Assembly (NCBI GenBank): GCA_031761405.1
Contig: JASEVX010000008.1
Location: 43,953,337-44,017,336 of the forward strand
DNA length: 64,000 nucleotides
Direction of reading: 5' to 3'
Origin: Serripes groenlandicus
Taxonomy: Eukaryota > Mollusca > Bivalvia > Cardiida > Cardiidae
Shown here: positions 20,801 through 30,953 of the stretch, piece after piece
Layout: every line of letters begins with the position of its first letter
Position numbering within the stretch: the first letter of the stretch is position 1
Program-made: the position numbers and the translations under genes
The notes under the pieces: model-generated
What the model was told of the DNA's origin: nothing
Databases searched by the model: none
What the model saw: the letters and a program-made list of their open reading frames with translations, nothing else

Positions 20801-21260
20801 AGCTTTCTGTTCATCTTCATATTTCTTTAGGTTACAATACATAAACAAAAAATCCTTCTTTGTTTCCATGTAAATCGACCAGTTTCAGTCCTCAATTGTC
20901 ACACTTTCTAAGCGTTTCTCATGTAGAACACCATATATCATTGAAAAGAGTTACCTCCTAGCTTTAGAACAATCCAAAGAAAATGTGGGGTCATGCATTA
21001 TGCAAGCAAGAACTCACCAGCCGAAAATGTTGGACCAAATCGGGCTCGGACAAAACCGGTGTTTAGCATTCTCTACTTTCACTTTCAAACAAGGTCAAAA
21101 TACTAAAAGTGATCAAATCAATAATTTCCAGTGCATCCTATACACATTCACAATGCATTTAAACTCAATGTCATTTATTCAATACATTCTGGTGATGGTA
21201 CACACTAATTTCTAAGTTTCTTTTAGGGACTATAGTATATTTAGCGTAATTTTAACTATA
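20801..21260. other. No feature recognised
   Basis: I see AT-rich sequence. A 76-codon frame at 20985-21215 shows no domain. Confidence 0.4.
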
Positions 21261-21264
21261 TATA

Positions 21265-21955
21265 TATATTTTGTCTGTTTTTAAACAAAGAATTTATGAT
21301 AACTATAATCAGATATGGAATTCTGATTTACAAAACTCTTCAAGAGCAAAAACATACAGACTTTATTCTGATTTCGTTTTTCAACCATATTTAAATTCAA
21401 TTAAAATCGATAAATTTAGAATCGCTCTTACAAGATTTCGTGTTTCTGCACATAGATTAGAAATTGAAGCTGGAAGATGGCACAAACCAAATAAAATACC
21501 ATATAATGAAAGAAAATGTAAATTATGTAAAACTATCGAAGATGAAATGCACTTTTTATTAGAATGTCCAATGTTTTCTGATATACGAATGGTATATATC
21601 AAATACGTATGATTAAATTTATTGAATTACTAAAATCTGAAAATGAAAATATAGTCAAAAACTTGGCACTATTTGTTTACAAAGGTTTTGAAATAAGGAA
21701 CAACAATAATTACGTAGAGTAGTTGAGGTTTAGTTGCAGCCTTTAGATTAGAGTATATTAATTCGTTTGTCAATCAAAGGGGAAAAAAATCTTATGTAAG
21801 TTTTCTATATTATTTTTCAAACATTTTCTCCCCGGATTTTGACCATTAGTCCGCTATTTGACTGTTAAAATGAATGTGTTATATGTTTGTGGTATGTTGG
21901 GCATATTTGCCCTTTTTCCAGAATAAAATCTATCTATCTAATCTATCTATATAGT
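21265..21955 (+). mobile_element. Non-LTR retrotransposon (LINE) 3' fragment
   Basis: A 5'-truncated element carries the C-terminus of its polyprotein, an A/T-rich 3' region and a (TATC)n-like tail (AAAATCTATCTATCTAATC at 21925-21944). The protein remnant ends in a cysteine/histidine motif CX2CX7HX4C typical of LINE C-termini. The clade (CR1-, Jockey- or RTE-like) cannot be fixed from this short stretch. Confidence 0.75.
21271..21722 (+). pseudogene. LINE ORF2 C-terminal remnant, frameshifted
   Basis: The first frame (21271-21612, 113 codons) contains RIALTRFRVSAHRLEIEAGR and the zinc-knuckle-like CKLCKTIEDEMHFLLECP (C, C, H, C spaced 2, 7, 4). It stops at 21612. The missing continuation lies in another frame from 21609: IKFIELLKSENENIVKNLAL, then FVYKGFEIRN, with a stop at 21722. 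One frameshift near 21600 therefore breaks the coding sequence. The reverse transcriptase and endonuclease domains are absent, so this is a dead copy. Confidence 0.75.
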
Positions 21956-21959
21956 TGGA

Positions 21960-22445
21960 CAGTGAAGTCGGATTTATGAAAACACATTTCAGAAGCTCGT
22001 ATAATGTCAATGAAGCTAACAATCATCAAACAGTTGGAATTCACTTTTGTCTTTCTATTTTGTTAAAGAAAAGAAAGTCATTAGGAAGGATTCAACAGAA
22101 ATGTCTATAAGAGTACACGAAAGGGTGACATTCTGAAATTGGCATGTCAGAGGTCGCTTTTGCATTGAGATGAATAGCACAACATGACCTTTGACCTGTC
22201 AGGGTCAGAAACTTCCCCATAATAGTAGTTAATTACTGTTGGAACTGTCATGGTATTAATGAGAAAAATAAAAAAGATGCTGAACTCCAGATGGAGATCA
22301 CAATTTTGAAAAGTTGAAACTTCTGTAAATATTGCTAATAGCAAACAACAAAGAAAGTAATAAATAGTTCAAAATTAATTTGGCAGTAAATGTTGAAAAA
22401 TATTCATTTGAAAGTCAATGAAAATGTTGAAAATTTGGCTTACTG
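21960..22445. other. No feature recognised
   Basis: I see AT-rich sequence and chance frames only. Confidence 0.4.
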
Positions 22446-22449
22446 GGTA

Positions 22450-22600
22450 TGTCTACTCAGTAAAAATGAAGAATAAACGATCAATATTTAGATGTTTATT
22501 GTACTGGAAAATGAATTGATTACTATAATTGTATCTCAGAGTTATGCTTCTAATGATTCAAGACAACTTTTGAAAATTTTAAAACCTTGACTTTACTATC
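22450..22600 (+). repeat. Dispersed repeat, pair with 28.85 kb
   Basis: GTCTACTCAGTAAAAATG, TATTTAGATGTTTATTGTAC, TGGAAAATGAATTGAT and AACTTTTGAAAATTTTAAAA match 28847-28965 in the same order with substitutions and one indel. No ends are visible, so its class is unknown. Confidence 0.65.
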
Positions 22601-23430
22601 TATAATCTGGTAAAGTATGGTTTAATAGTTTATCAAAATAGCATAAACCGTATGTAGAGATAGACAGAAAGGGTGTATGTGCAAGCTCCTAACAATATGG
22701 CTAGGTGTTATGAAAGCCAACATTTGGAACAGTTTGACCAGCGTTTATCTAGATCAGTCTGAGACGTCATGAAGTCACATCCGTGCTTTTCGTGATCTCC
22801 ACTAAGTCGTAAATTACGTACACAAAAAGAATATTGTTGAAATCAACGCGCTGATGATATACGAAGCTCAAATCTAAAATGTATCATAAAATTACATTGA
22901 AAGTCCAGTCAGCAGATGCTGACAAATAGCTCTGACACGATAATACGATCTTAAGTTGTACGGACGCACGGAAGAACATACAACGCGGACAGATAACTCA
23001 AGACTAGGGTTATATCTAGATAAACCAAATCCATTAATAAAAACGGATATTTTTAACATACGACCACGTACTGACTCCTCCGTCAGATAACTCATATAAA
23101 AACATTTAGTCATTAACTCAGGAAATCGCATTGATATAACCGAAATACTGGGGGGAAATGGCGTGAAAACATCTTTCAAACTAGCAATCAAAGCACAGGG
23201 AAATTCCACATGTACACGATTAATTTATTCCAGGCTTGTTTCGTTCCAAATTAGTCAGAACCTACTCATTTCCCATTGATTCCAGCAGATAACTATAGGT
23301 TCATTTCATTTACAGTCGATGTATGCTTTCTGGAAATCTAACCGCTATTTGTATACAGGCAGAACCTTGATGCTGCAATTCGTGTGTTTGAATGGTGCTT
23401 TATGCCCCTTTTAACAGTATTTTAATCATA
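22601..23430. other. No feature recognised
   Basis: A 105-codon minus-strand frame (22892-23209) has no recognisable domain, and neither neighbour nor motif supports a gene. I see nothing else. Confidence 0.4.
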
Positions 23431-23431
23431 T

Positions 23432-23875
23432 GAGCCGTCCCACGAGAAAACCATTATTATGGCCTCTGCGTAATGTATCGACCCAGATCAGACTGCGCAG
23501 TCGACACATTCCGTCTCAGGGGAGTAGAGGTAAAGAGTAATGATTCCTGAAACAGAAAATCCACAGGAGGCGAAAATAGTATATTCGGGTAAGCCTGCGC
23601 GACATGCTTAGGCTGATCTGGGTCGATACTTTACGCAGAGTCCACAATGCAGCTGCGGCGATAGACATCTGCGTAATGTATCGTCCGCGCAGACTGATCC
23701 TGGCCGACACATTCCGTCTTAGGGGGATAGATGTATAGAGTAGTTATTCCTGAAACAGAAAAGTCACAGAAGGCGAAAAGTGTCTGTCCGGGTTAGCTTG
23801 CGCGGCATGCTTAGGCTGATCAGGGTCGATACTTTACGCAGAGTCCACAATGTTGGTTTTCTCGCGGGACAGCTC
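23432..23875 (+). mobile_element. MITE-C double element
   Basis: One pair of ends, GAGCCGTCCCACGAGAAAAC at 23432 and CTCGCGGGACAGCTC at 23875, encloses two MITE-C bodies. The first runs to GCAGAGTCCACAATG near 23648. The second starts at CAGCTGCGGCGATAGACATC. ATAT flanks both outer ends, a candidate 4-bp target duplication. It could be a recombination product or an insertion of one copy in another. Confidence 0.82.
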
Positions 23876-23944
23876 ATATCACGACTATTATCAGTACTAC
23901 CACTATGATTAGCTTAACGACAGTGCATCAGCTGTTATGTTTCT

Positions 23945-24075
23945 TTTGTAATCCTGCGCCAAGGAGGAAAGCCATAACAACCATTTTCACTTTTTTTTTT
24001 TTTTTCATTTGGAATGAACCCTAGATTCCCTCTTTCGAAGCGGAAGTTCTAGCCAATGCACAATAAACCTATTGT
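23945..24075 (-). mobile_element. SINE S1 fragment, diverged
   Basis: GCGCCAAGGAGGAAAGCCAT matches the S1 centre in reverse. It is followed by a T-rich run and TTTGGAATGAACCC-like sequence. Head and tail are not recognisable. Confidence 0.4.
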
Positions 24076-24185
24076 TTATGCTGCACTTCTACCTTGGTGG
24101 CTATTCGGTATTTTATAGAACAATTGCAGACAGCATTGGGTAACGGTTTTATTCCAATTGCATATCAACGTTCGAATAATATGTT

Positions 24186-24432
24186 AGGTTTTGTTTGTTT
24201 GTTTGTTTGTTTTATTGGCGTATTACGCCGTTTTCAACATTATTTCAGTAATAGATCGGCGACGGTTCACTTATTCTTGACCCCCGGGGTAAAGAAACTA
24301 GTACTAGGCGAGGAAATGTGCCTTGTCCAAGGGCACTCCACCACCACTGCCACGCCGCGAGTAAGGGATCGAACGCGGGACGCCCTGTCAAATAATCCCG
24401 GGCGATAACCACTCGGCCACGGCGGATACCTA
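24186..24432 (-). mobile_element. SINE S3, full length
   Basis: On the minus strand the head is the complement of ACCACTCGGCCACGGCGG. The complement of GGGATCGAACGCGGGACG gives a B box close to consensus. The body is GGGCACTCCACCACC, AAACTAGTACTAGGCGAGGA and GATCGGCGACGGTTCACTTA. The 3' end is CGCCGTTTTCAACATTATTT with a (GTTT)n tail at 24192-24213. It is the best S3 copy in the window. Confidence 0.82.
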
Positions 24433-24589
24433 TTATGTAAGGTAAACGGTAATCGACCAACGTCACTAGAACAAGTAATCTGGTTGAAGGTTAAATATAT
24501 TTTATCGTTCAAAGCAGATTATAGTACATGCATATAGCCTTATTCGTGCTCGAAAAGTTTCTCCTGAACTAGGATTGATTCTTCAGTGT

Positions 24590-24897
24590 AGGCCGTCTCG
24601 TGAGAAAATCAACACTGTGGACTCTGCGTAAAGTATCGACCGGATCAGCCTAAGTATGCCACACAGGCGTACCCGGATATACACTTTTCGCCTCCTGTGA
24701 ATTTTCTGTTTCAGGAATCACTTCTCTACCTATCCCCCCTTAGACGGAATGTGTCGGCCGGATCAGTCTGCGCGGACAGCGTAGGCTGATCTGGTCGATA
24801 CATTACGCAGATGTGTATCGCCGCAGCTGCATTTTGGGGCATTTTTGGAAAAAATGTGTAGGCACGTGCCTACAGTGCCTAAAGGGAGCTACGCCCC
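24590..24897 (-). mobile_element. MITE-C joined to a hAT-like end
   Basis: GGCCGTCTCGTGAGAAAATC opens a reverse MITE-C, which continues to CAGATGTGTATCGCCGCAGC. The far terminal repeat is replaced by TGCATTTTGGGGCATTTTTG, then GTGTAGGCACGTGCCTACAG and AGCTACGCCCCTG. The last block is the complement of CAGGGGCGTAGCT, an end known from hAT-type elements. The same composite occurs at 45.45 kb. Confidence 0.75.
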
Positions 24898-24899
24898 TG

Positions 24900-25505
24900 T
24901 TCTTGATTGCTTGAATTGCAGAAATACACTGTCGAGGCGCAGTTTAATCTGAATCATCGCTAGGTGCAAAGTCCTGAATATCTTGGGTTTTTTCCCTGTG
25001 GCGTCACTTAATTTGTCTGGAGGTTTTTTGAGTTGAGACATTTTCAACGGTAGATCAAGTGCATTGCTATTGTCTGAAATAGTTCGTCGCCAAAGATCTA
25101 AAAATTAATCGGTGCAATTCAACCGTTTAATAGTTTGTCTTTATTAAATAAGTTTGTAATAAAGACATATTTAATTTAATTGTTTGACCTCCTGACATAT
25201 TCAGAGACAATAGATTGATTTATTTATTCATCAGTTATACTTGCGTCTGCTAGGATCGTAGACATAAATTCTGCCGAGGACTAAATGAATCAGTTGACCT
25301 TAGAACAGAGTGCGAATAATGACGTCACGAACGATCACGAAGTTAGACTGCATTAAGATGCATTTATAATGAATTTCAGTGCTTCCCTATTTTAATGGCA
25401 TCACATTTATCTTTATGTTCATAAAAACTGTGGTAAAAACACATTTCCTTCAAGAATGAAATAAATAGTTTTATTATAATGAATATCGTTATAGTACTTT
25501 TGACA
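24900..25505. other. No feature recognised
   Basis: I see AT-rich sequence with no gene, tandem repeat or element ends. Confidence 0.4.
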
Positions 25506-25509
25506 TAAA

Positions 25510-25902
25510 CCGATTCGGTGTTGTGTTGGTAGAGCGTACGCCTCGGGTTTGGGAGGTCGCAGGTACGATCTCCGGCAGGGTCATACTTAATACTTTAAAA
25601 ATGGTAGTAGCGGCTTTCTCTCATTGGTGCTCAGGTTTGAGCGGTTAAGTAATACAACTGACGGGCTGGTGTCAGGATAAATGGACCAGTGATACTGCTG
25701 ACGGGTTGGTGTCAGGATAAATGGACCAGTAATACTGCTGACGGACTGCTGTCAGGATAAATGGACCAGTAATACTGCTGACGGGCTGGTGTCAGGATAA
25801 ATTGACCAGTAATACTGCTGCTTACTTACGTAGAAAATGTCCGTGATATAACTGAAAAGGTGCTTGAAACGGCGCAAAATTCCAAACAAACAAACATACA
25901 AA
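25510..25902 (+). mobile_element. SINE S1 with 40-bp internal expansion
   Basis: The head ATTCGGTGTTGTGTTGGTAG carries a TGTTGTGTTGG A-box-like motif. The B-box region AGGTACGATCTCC is mutated. The centre is S1, then a 40-bp block is repeated four times. The copy resumes with GCTTACTTACGTAGAAAATG, CCGTGATATAACTGAAAAGG and ACGGCGCAAAATTCC plus a CAAA tail. Confidence 0.87.
25655..25815 (+). repeat. 40-bp tandem repeat inside SINE S1, 4 units
   Basis: ATGGACCAGT recurs at 25681, 25721 and 25761, with a variant ATTGACCAGT at 25801. Each unit contains GCTGGTGTCAGGATAAATGG and ACCAGTAATACTGCTGACGG. It is the same SINE domain as the 77-bp array at 6.3 kb but with different unit borders. Confidence 0.92.
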
Positions 25903-25994
25903 CTTTAAGCTTGAATTATATGATACTTAAGTGGCGGATAACCTAGCAGGGAATGTTTGCTATGACGGGCCCAGTATCGCTTAAAACTGGTTAT

Positions 25995-26556
25995 GGCCCT
26001 ATTCCACTACGACCACGAATCCCACGAATCACCAAAAATAGCTAAATTTTAGGATTCGTAGATGGATCGTAATCATTTCGCGAAGTTCTTAACTCATTCG
26101 TATATATTCGTAGTCGGTTCTTGCAATTCTTGAGCGATCGGGAATTCGTGACAAAAGTTTTGAAATGTTCAAAGTTTTGGCCCCGAACTCCACGATTAAA
26201 AAAATAGTAGCTTATTCGTAACAACTTCGTAGTGCGTTCTTGGGCATCGTAACTGAAACGTAATCGATTCGTAGGTAATCCCACAGAATATGTATTCGTA
26301 CCTGATTCGTACATGCATTCGGTGTGTTCTTAGCGTAGTCGTAACTGATTCCTAACGTCCGGGCAGTATTCGTAATAGATTCTTATACATCGTAGTCAAT
26401 TCTCGCGGGACTCCAGCCGAACCAAATATATGTATCGTAAATGAATCGTCACGAATTAGACCAGAAAATTTGCAAAATATCACGAATCCTCCCGAATCCT
26501 AAAATTTAGCCACTTTTGGTGATTCGTGGGATTCGTGGTCGTAGTGGAATAGGGCC
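25995..26556. mobile_element. Element F with 64-bp terminal inverted repeats
   Basis: Left GGCCCTATTCCACTACGACC, ACGAATCCCACGAATCACCA and GCTAAATTTTAGGATTCG are mirrored at the right, ending in GGTCGTAGTGGAATAGGGCC. Only about three mismatches occur over some 64 bp. The interior is rich in ATTCGTA and TTCGTA words in one orientation, apparently derived from the terminal sequence. A 90-codon minus-strand frame lacks any domain. Confidence 0.88.
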
Positions 26557-26559
26557 ATT

Positions 26560-27010
26560 AACCATTAATGTCACGGTTGACTGGTCACTATTTGATGTTA
26601 TTTCTCTCCCCTGTGTCCAGAGACGCTCAATACGATTTGCTGGTTTATCGGCGGTACACCGTATAGCTGAGTACCTTTGTCCTCGCGGACACGCATCTCC
26701 CTGTACGCACAACATAGGGTAGTGTTAGTGATATGTTTTGAGCGAACTAAGTAAGGACTAGCAGCCATAGTCTGATCATTGCATGTACCGTAAGAGCCGG
26801 CTAAATGGAACTGAACGATTTGAGTTAATGCTACTTTTGAGCTGCGGCATGTGGGATGTCATTAGTTGCGTGGCCTTATATCATTTTATCTGGATGTAAA
26901 TTTAAGGTGTCGGACCATTTTCGTCTTAGCTGTTGAAACCGGCGTAAAACCCAAAGCAAACAACTGTTATATCCAAAAAAGATAAAATTCGCGTGTGTTT
27001 GCTCACTCAG
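26560..27010. other. Mostly unassigned; SINE tail near 26.93 kb
   Basis: GCTGTTGAAACCGGCGTAAA with ACCCAAAGCAAACAAC at 26929-26965 resembles an isolated S1 3' end. The rest is unassigned. Confidence 0.4.
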
Positions 27011-27013
27011 GCC

Positions 27014-27187
27014 CGAAATGTCCTCCTCAGTATAAGTCCTCCTCGGTATAACGAAATTTCCTCCTAAGTATAACGAAATGTCCTCCTAAGTATAACGAAA
27101 TGTCCTCCTAAGTATAACGAAATGTCCTCCTAAGTATAACGAAATGTCCTCCTAAGTATAACAAAATGTCTTCCTCAGTATAACGAA
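27014..27187. repeat. 22-bp minisatellite, about 8 units
   Basis: The unit is GTCCTCCTAAGTATAACGAA plus AT. The middle five are almost identical, while the edges carry CTCAG or CTCGG variants. Confidence 0.92.
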
Positions 27188-27189
27188 TT

Positions 27190-28575
27190 GGAAAAAGGAG
27201 CACGAGTACATCTCGATACACTCATTTAAAAATCGTTCTTTGACCTATGCGGACAATAATGCTTTGATAATGCAACCATAATTGAATTTTATTTTTGTGT
27301 ATACTTTATACATAGTTTTGGTTTGGATAATTCTGTCGCCAATGTTTTAAGAAAGCAACGTTTCCCGGGTGTATCATAATTTCAGTTTGTTTTCACTCCC
27401 CAAAAATACTTATTTAGTATTTACTATGACGTAGTTTTTGTTGATGCGATTTGATCATAAAATCTGCAGTTGTCACCAATACCAAGTTGAATTAAATGGG
27501 ATGTTTTAGCATTGGAGTCATTAATGTAAAATACATCAGCGGTATAACATCTAAACATGTTTTATGTTCATTACTCAAACAGACACAAATATGTATGCAG
27601 TAACAATCTGGTGAACCCGATGCTTTACCTGTTTTGTGAACAATTTAATCTCGACCAGCCACAATAAAATGCCTGTAGATGCAGTCTCGTCTGGATCTAC
27701 ATTGTTTGTTATTGCTTTTATCATGATCACATTTAGATCCTCACAAACGAATTAGCCAAGCACTGCACCATGTGTTTGATGCTCTGCAAAATACAAACTT
27801 GACGTCATAATAATAACACGTGAAGACAAACGCTTGTCTGTTCATCTGTGCTGAAGGATCCAAAATGGAAATTGCTTTACAAAAGTTTCTTGATACCTTC
27901 TGTGACTAATGTGTCACTAATTAAGAATCATATCACACTGCGCTAGCTGATCTGGATCTCCACTGATCGTAACAATCTTCAGATGGTTTTCTCAGAGCGT
28001 TTCTCCTATTAACGGAAACGGAAATATAGAAACTGATTTAACGAAACTAAGGAAGACAGGAAACGAATTACAGAAAATAATTCATTGAAACAAATCTATA
28101 GACACAAAAGAAAGAAAAAAAGAAGAAAAAAACCAATACGGATAGATAGACAGAAAATGAAATAACAATTACAAACTCAGCTAAAAGGATTCTAAGAGAA
28201 TTAAACCGATTTTGAGATTAACCAACATCCGATTGTTCTGTTATCGATTTGGCATTTTTCTCTAATTCTAACTAAAGTGGCAAAAATCAATAGAAATTTA
28301 ATTACTTTAGTTTAGAATGTGACAACCTTGAATAGAGGCATAGACACGAGGTTAACCCCCCATGCCCGCTTAATTTAAGAAACATCGTTTTATTCTAAAT
28401 CTCCTTTAATGTAATGCCTCTCCCACTATTGACAACATTAAACATATACCGTTATGCGAACAATGTAAGCCGAGATCAACTTGAACTGATATTGATCTCT
28501 ATACATTAATTGAACGGTAGCAAATACAAATCCATAAATAATAATATTTTAATTAAAATCAATGGAAATTATACA
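27190..28575. other. No gene or repeat recognised
   Basis: About 1.4 kb of AT-rich sequence without repeat ends, tandem structure or a frame of note. It is one of the longest plain stretches in the window. Confidence 0.4.
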
Positions 28576-28576
28576 A

Positions 28577-28838
28577 TTCGCATGAATTCGGCATGCTAAG
28601 GGTTTAGTCAACAGAGTTTGCATAATTCAGCATGAACATGGTTTATTCACTGATATATTCAGTGTTTGCATGAATTCAGCATGATAAGGGTTTATTCACT
28701 GGTATATTCAGTGTGTAAGTATGAATTCAGCACGATAAGGGTTTAGTCACTGGTATATTCAGTTTTCGCATGAATTCTGCATGCTAAGGGTTTAGTCACT
28801 GGTATTTTCAGTGTGTTTGTATGCATTCAGCATGATAT
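28577..28838. repeat. About 50-bp minisatellite, 5 diverged units
   Basis: The unit is GCATGAATTCAGCATGATAA, GGGTTTAGTCACTGGTATAT, TCAGTGT. Unit starts lie near 28579, 28619, 28668, 28719, 28767 and a partial at 28819. It runs directly into the dispersed repeat shared with 22.45 kb. Confidence 0.85.
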
Positions 28839-28845
28839 GTCTACC

Positions 28846-28965
28846 CAGTAAATATTTAGATGTTTTTTATACTGGAAAATGAAATGATCACTCTTATTTT
28901 ATCCCAGAACTTTGATTCTAATATTTCAAGTAACTTTTGAACAGTTTTAAAACTTGGACTATAAT
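28846..28965 (+). repeat. Dispersed repeat, pair with 22.45 kb
   Basis: GTCTACCCAGTAAATATTTA, GATGTTTTTTATACTGGAAA and AACTTTTGAACAGTTTTAAA align with 22450-22600, lacking a segment of about 20 bases present there. Confidence 0.65.
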
Positions 28966-29098
28966 ACCTTATTTTCTTTAAATCATACACTAATGATGTT
29001 CCATCTGATTATGAGATCACTGAGCCATAGGTCGACCATTTTACATAATAGCGTAATTCACAGTAGCGGTACATTGGTTTATACCCGTTTAACACTTT

Positions 29099-29305
29099 CC
29101 CACATGTAGACGATTTCTGACGCATCTGCAGCAGACGACATTTGAAACCATTCTGGCAAAAGAAGAAACTGCTCAAAACGAGCACTTTCTTCTTTTGCCA
29201 CAATGTTTTCAACTTGATTCAAAGAGTATACTTTCATTCATAGAGAGTTTCTATATTTTTGCCAAGTCGTCGGCTGCAAATTTGTTGTATGTGGAAAAGG
29301 GTTAA
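29099..29305 (+). mobile_element. MITE-A copy, full length
   Basis: TTAACACTTTCCCACATGTA opens it and ATGTGGAAAAGGGTTAA closes it, both with TTAA. The hairpin is AGAAGAAACTGCTCAAAACG then AGCACTTTCTTCTTTTGCC. GTCGTCGGCTGCAAATTTG lies before the right end. Confidence 0.9.
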
Positions 29306-29356
29306 TCACCTTGGTAAAGAGTAGCAACGTGGGACACCAATGTCCACTTACTCTTG

Positions 29357-29388
29357 ATTGATCGATTGATTGATTGATTGATTGATTG
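29357..29388 (+). repeat. (TTGA)n microsatellite
   Basis: TTGATTGATCGATTGATTGA repeats, followed by TTGTTTTGTGTTTTACTCC, which resembles a reversed SINE S1 3' end. The tract may therefore be the tail of a truncated minus-strand SINE (about 29354-29410). Confidence 0.7.
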
Positions 29389-29439
29389 TTTTGTGTTTTA
29401 CTCCGTTTTAAATATGATTTCAATTACATCAGGGTTATT

Positions 29440-30460
29440 TGTTATTCATATATTTCTTCTGGATTTAGTGCAATCTTATACAGGTTGTAGTTAATTGCTT
29501 TTCTAGATGAACTTAAAGTCTACAAGCATAGTTTGTATAGTACACTCAAGCCGACATTTCCGTAGATTGTCTTATAAACGCTTGGACATCTCCGATCAAT
29601 CATTTGTTGTACTGGCGCTCTTTCAGTCACATGGGATCATTGAGTCTGAACACAATAGTTTTAGACTTGTCTTAATGCATTATCCTGCCTATAAACTAAA
29701 TGGCGAAGATTCTTGAGCTAGGCTAGGCTAGGCTGTTCTGGATTTAAGTGTTCGTACATATAACTTGCCTTGACTGCTTTACACTGAACATTTGAGCTAG
29801 CAATGGATTGTGGATAACAATAACTTGAATATTTCAGAATTCATATTGAAATACAGTTTGTAGTTAATTGCTTTTCAAGATGATTTTAAGTCTGCAAGCA
29901 TAGTTTGTTTATTACAATCAACCCAACATTCCCGTAGATTTTCTTATAAACGCTTGGACATCTCCGCTCAATCATTTGTTGTACTGACGCTCGTTCAGTC
30001 ACATGGGATCATTGAGTCTGAACACAATAGTTTTAGACTTGTTTTAATGTATTTTCCTGCCTATAAACTAAATGGCGAAGATTCTGAATTGAGTGCACAT
30101 AGGCTAGGCTGTTTTAAAATGTAAGTTTTCGTACATATAGCTTGTCTTGACTGCTTGACACTGTACATTTGAGCTAGCAATTGATTGTGGATAAAAAGAA
30201 ATTTAGTATTTCAGAATTAATATTGTGAAGGGTTTCCTTTTAAAAGAAATACATTAATCATTATAGTTTTGTGCTGCAAATTATGCAAATTCCAACGTTT
30301 CAAAATGATGAAATCTATAGTTTCTCGTATTCCCATTAAAAACTACGTAAGTCTGAATAAACTCATTATGAACCATGTAATACATTACTGGGTCAACTTT
30401 GAGCTAGCAATGATGGATTGTGGATAAAAAGAACGGGATTATTTCAGAATTTCAATTGAA
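29440..30460 (+). repeat. 373-bp tandem duplication plus partial third copy
   Basis: GGTTGTAGTTAATTGCTTTT at about 29481 recurs as GTTTGTAGTTAATTGCTTTT at about 29854. GCTTGGACATCTCCG, TCACATGGGATCATTGAGTC and ACTAAATGGCGAAGATTCT recur in order. A third partial copy restarts at GAGCTAGCAATGATGGATTG near 30402. A related fragment of the 193-bp unit (TTTCTCGTATTCCCATTAAA) lies at 30318. Confidence 0.85.
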
Positions 30461-30511
30461 AAGAGTTTCTATTTAAAACAACACATCGATCATTATAGTT
30501 CGTGCTGCACA

Positions 30512-30894
30512 TTAAAGCGACTGAAATCCAGATGGCACAAACAAAAAAAACAAAAAAACAAATCGAATTCGCCCTAAATGTTATTCTTTATGTTATCCAA
30601 GTAAAACCAGGGTAGAAAATGTATCGTTTTTTATCAATAAAGTGAACTTGAGTCGTTTTCAATTGTCCCGATGAAGGGGTTTCCTATTTAAAAATACTTA
30701 CCCCGTTACTGACAGGATAGAATTTGCGATGGAAAAAGTATCGAAAACAAGAAAATCTCACCGATTATAGGGGTATGTAATATGTCAGTTATCATATTTT
30801 AATGCCCCAAATACAAAAATAACACTTATTTTCTTAAAATTGGAAATTTTATTTTTTTTTCGACAGTTGGGTATCTAGAGTTCAGTCGCTTTAA
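30512..30894. mobile_element. MITE-D copy 2
   Basis: TTAAAGCGACTGAAATCCAG to TCTAGAGTTCAGTCGCTTTAA borders with an interior nearly identical to 13620-13996. The uninterrupted site reads GCACATTAAGATTCC in the neighbouring unit, so insertion duplicated TTAA, or equivalently TA. Confidence 0.94.
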
Positions 30895-30953
30895 GACTCC
30901 AACGTTTCCAAACGTTGATAGCCAGAATTTCTCGTATTCTCATTAAAAACTAC

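Noticed and set aside
21381..21602. 73-codon minus-strand frame opposite the LINE remnant
   Set aside because: It is the antisense shadow of the LINE C-terminal frame, which has the cysteine/histidine motif on the plus strand.
22892..23209. 105-codon minus-strand frame
   Set aside because: No recognised motif, no neighbour, and no codon pattern that stands out from surrounding AT-rich sequence.
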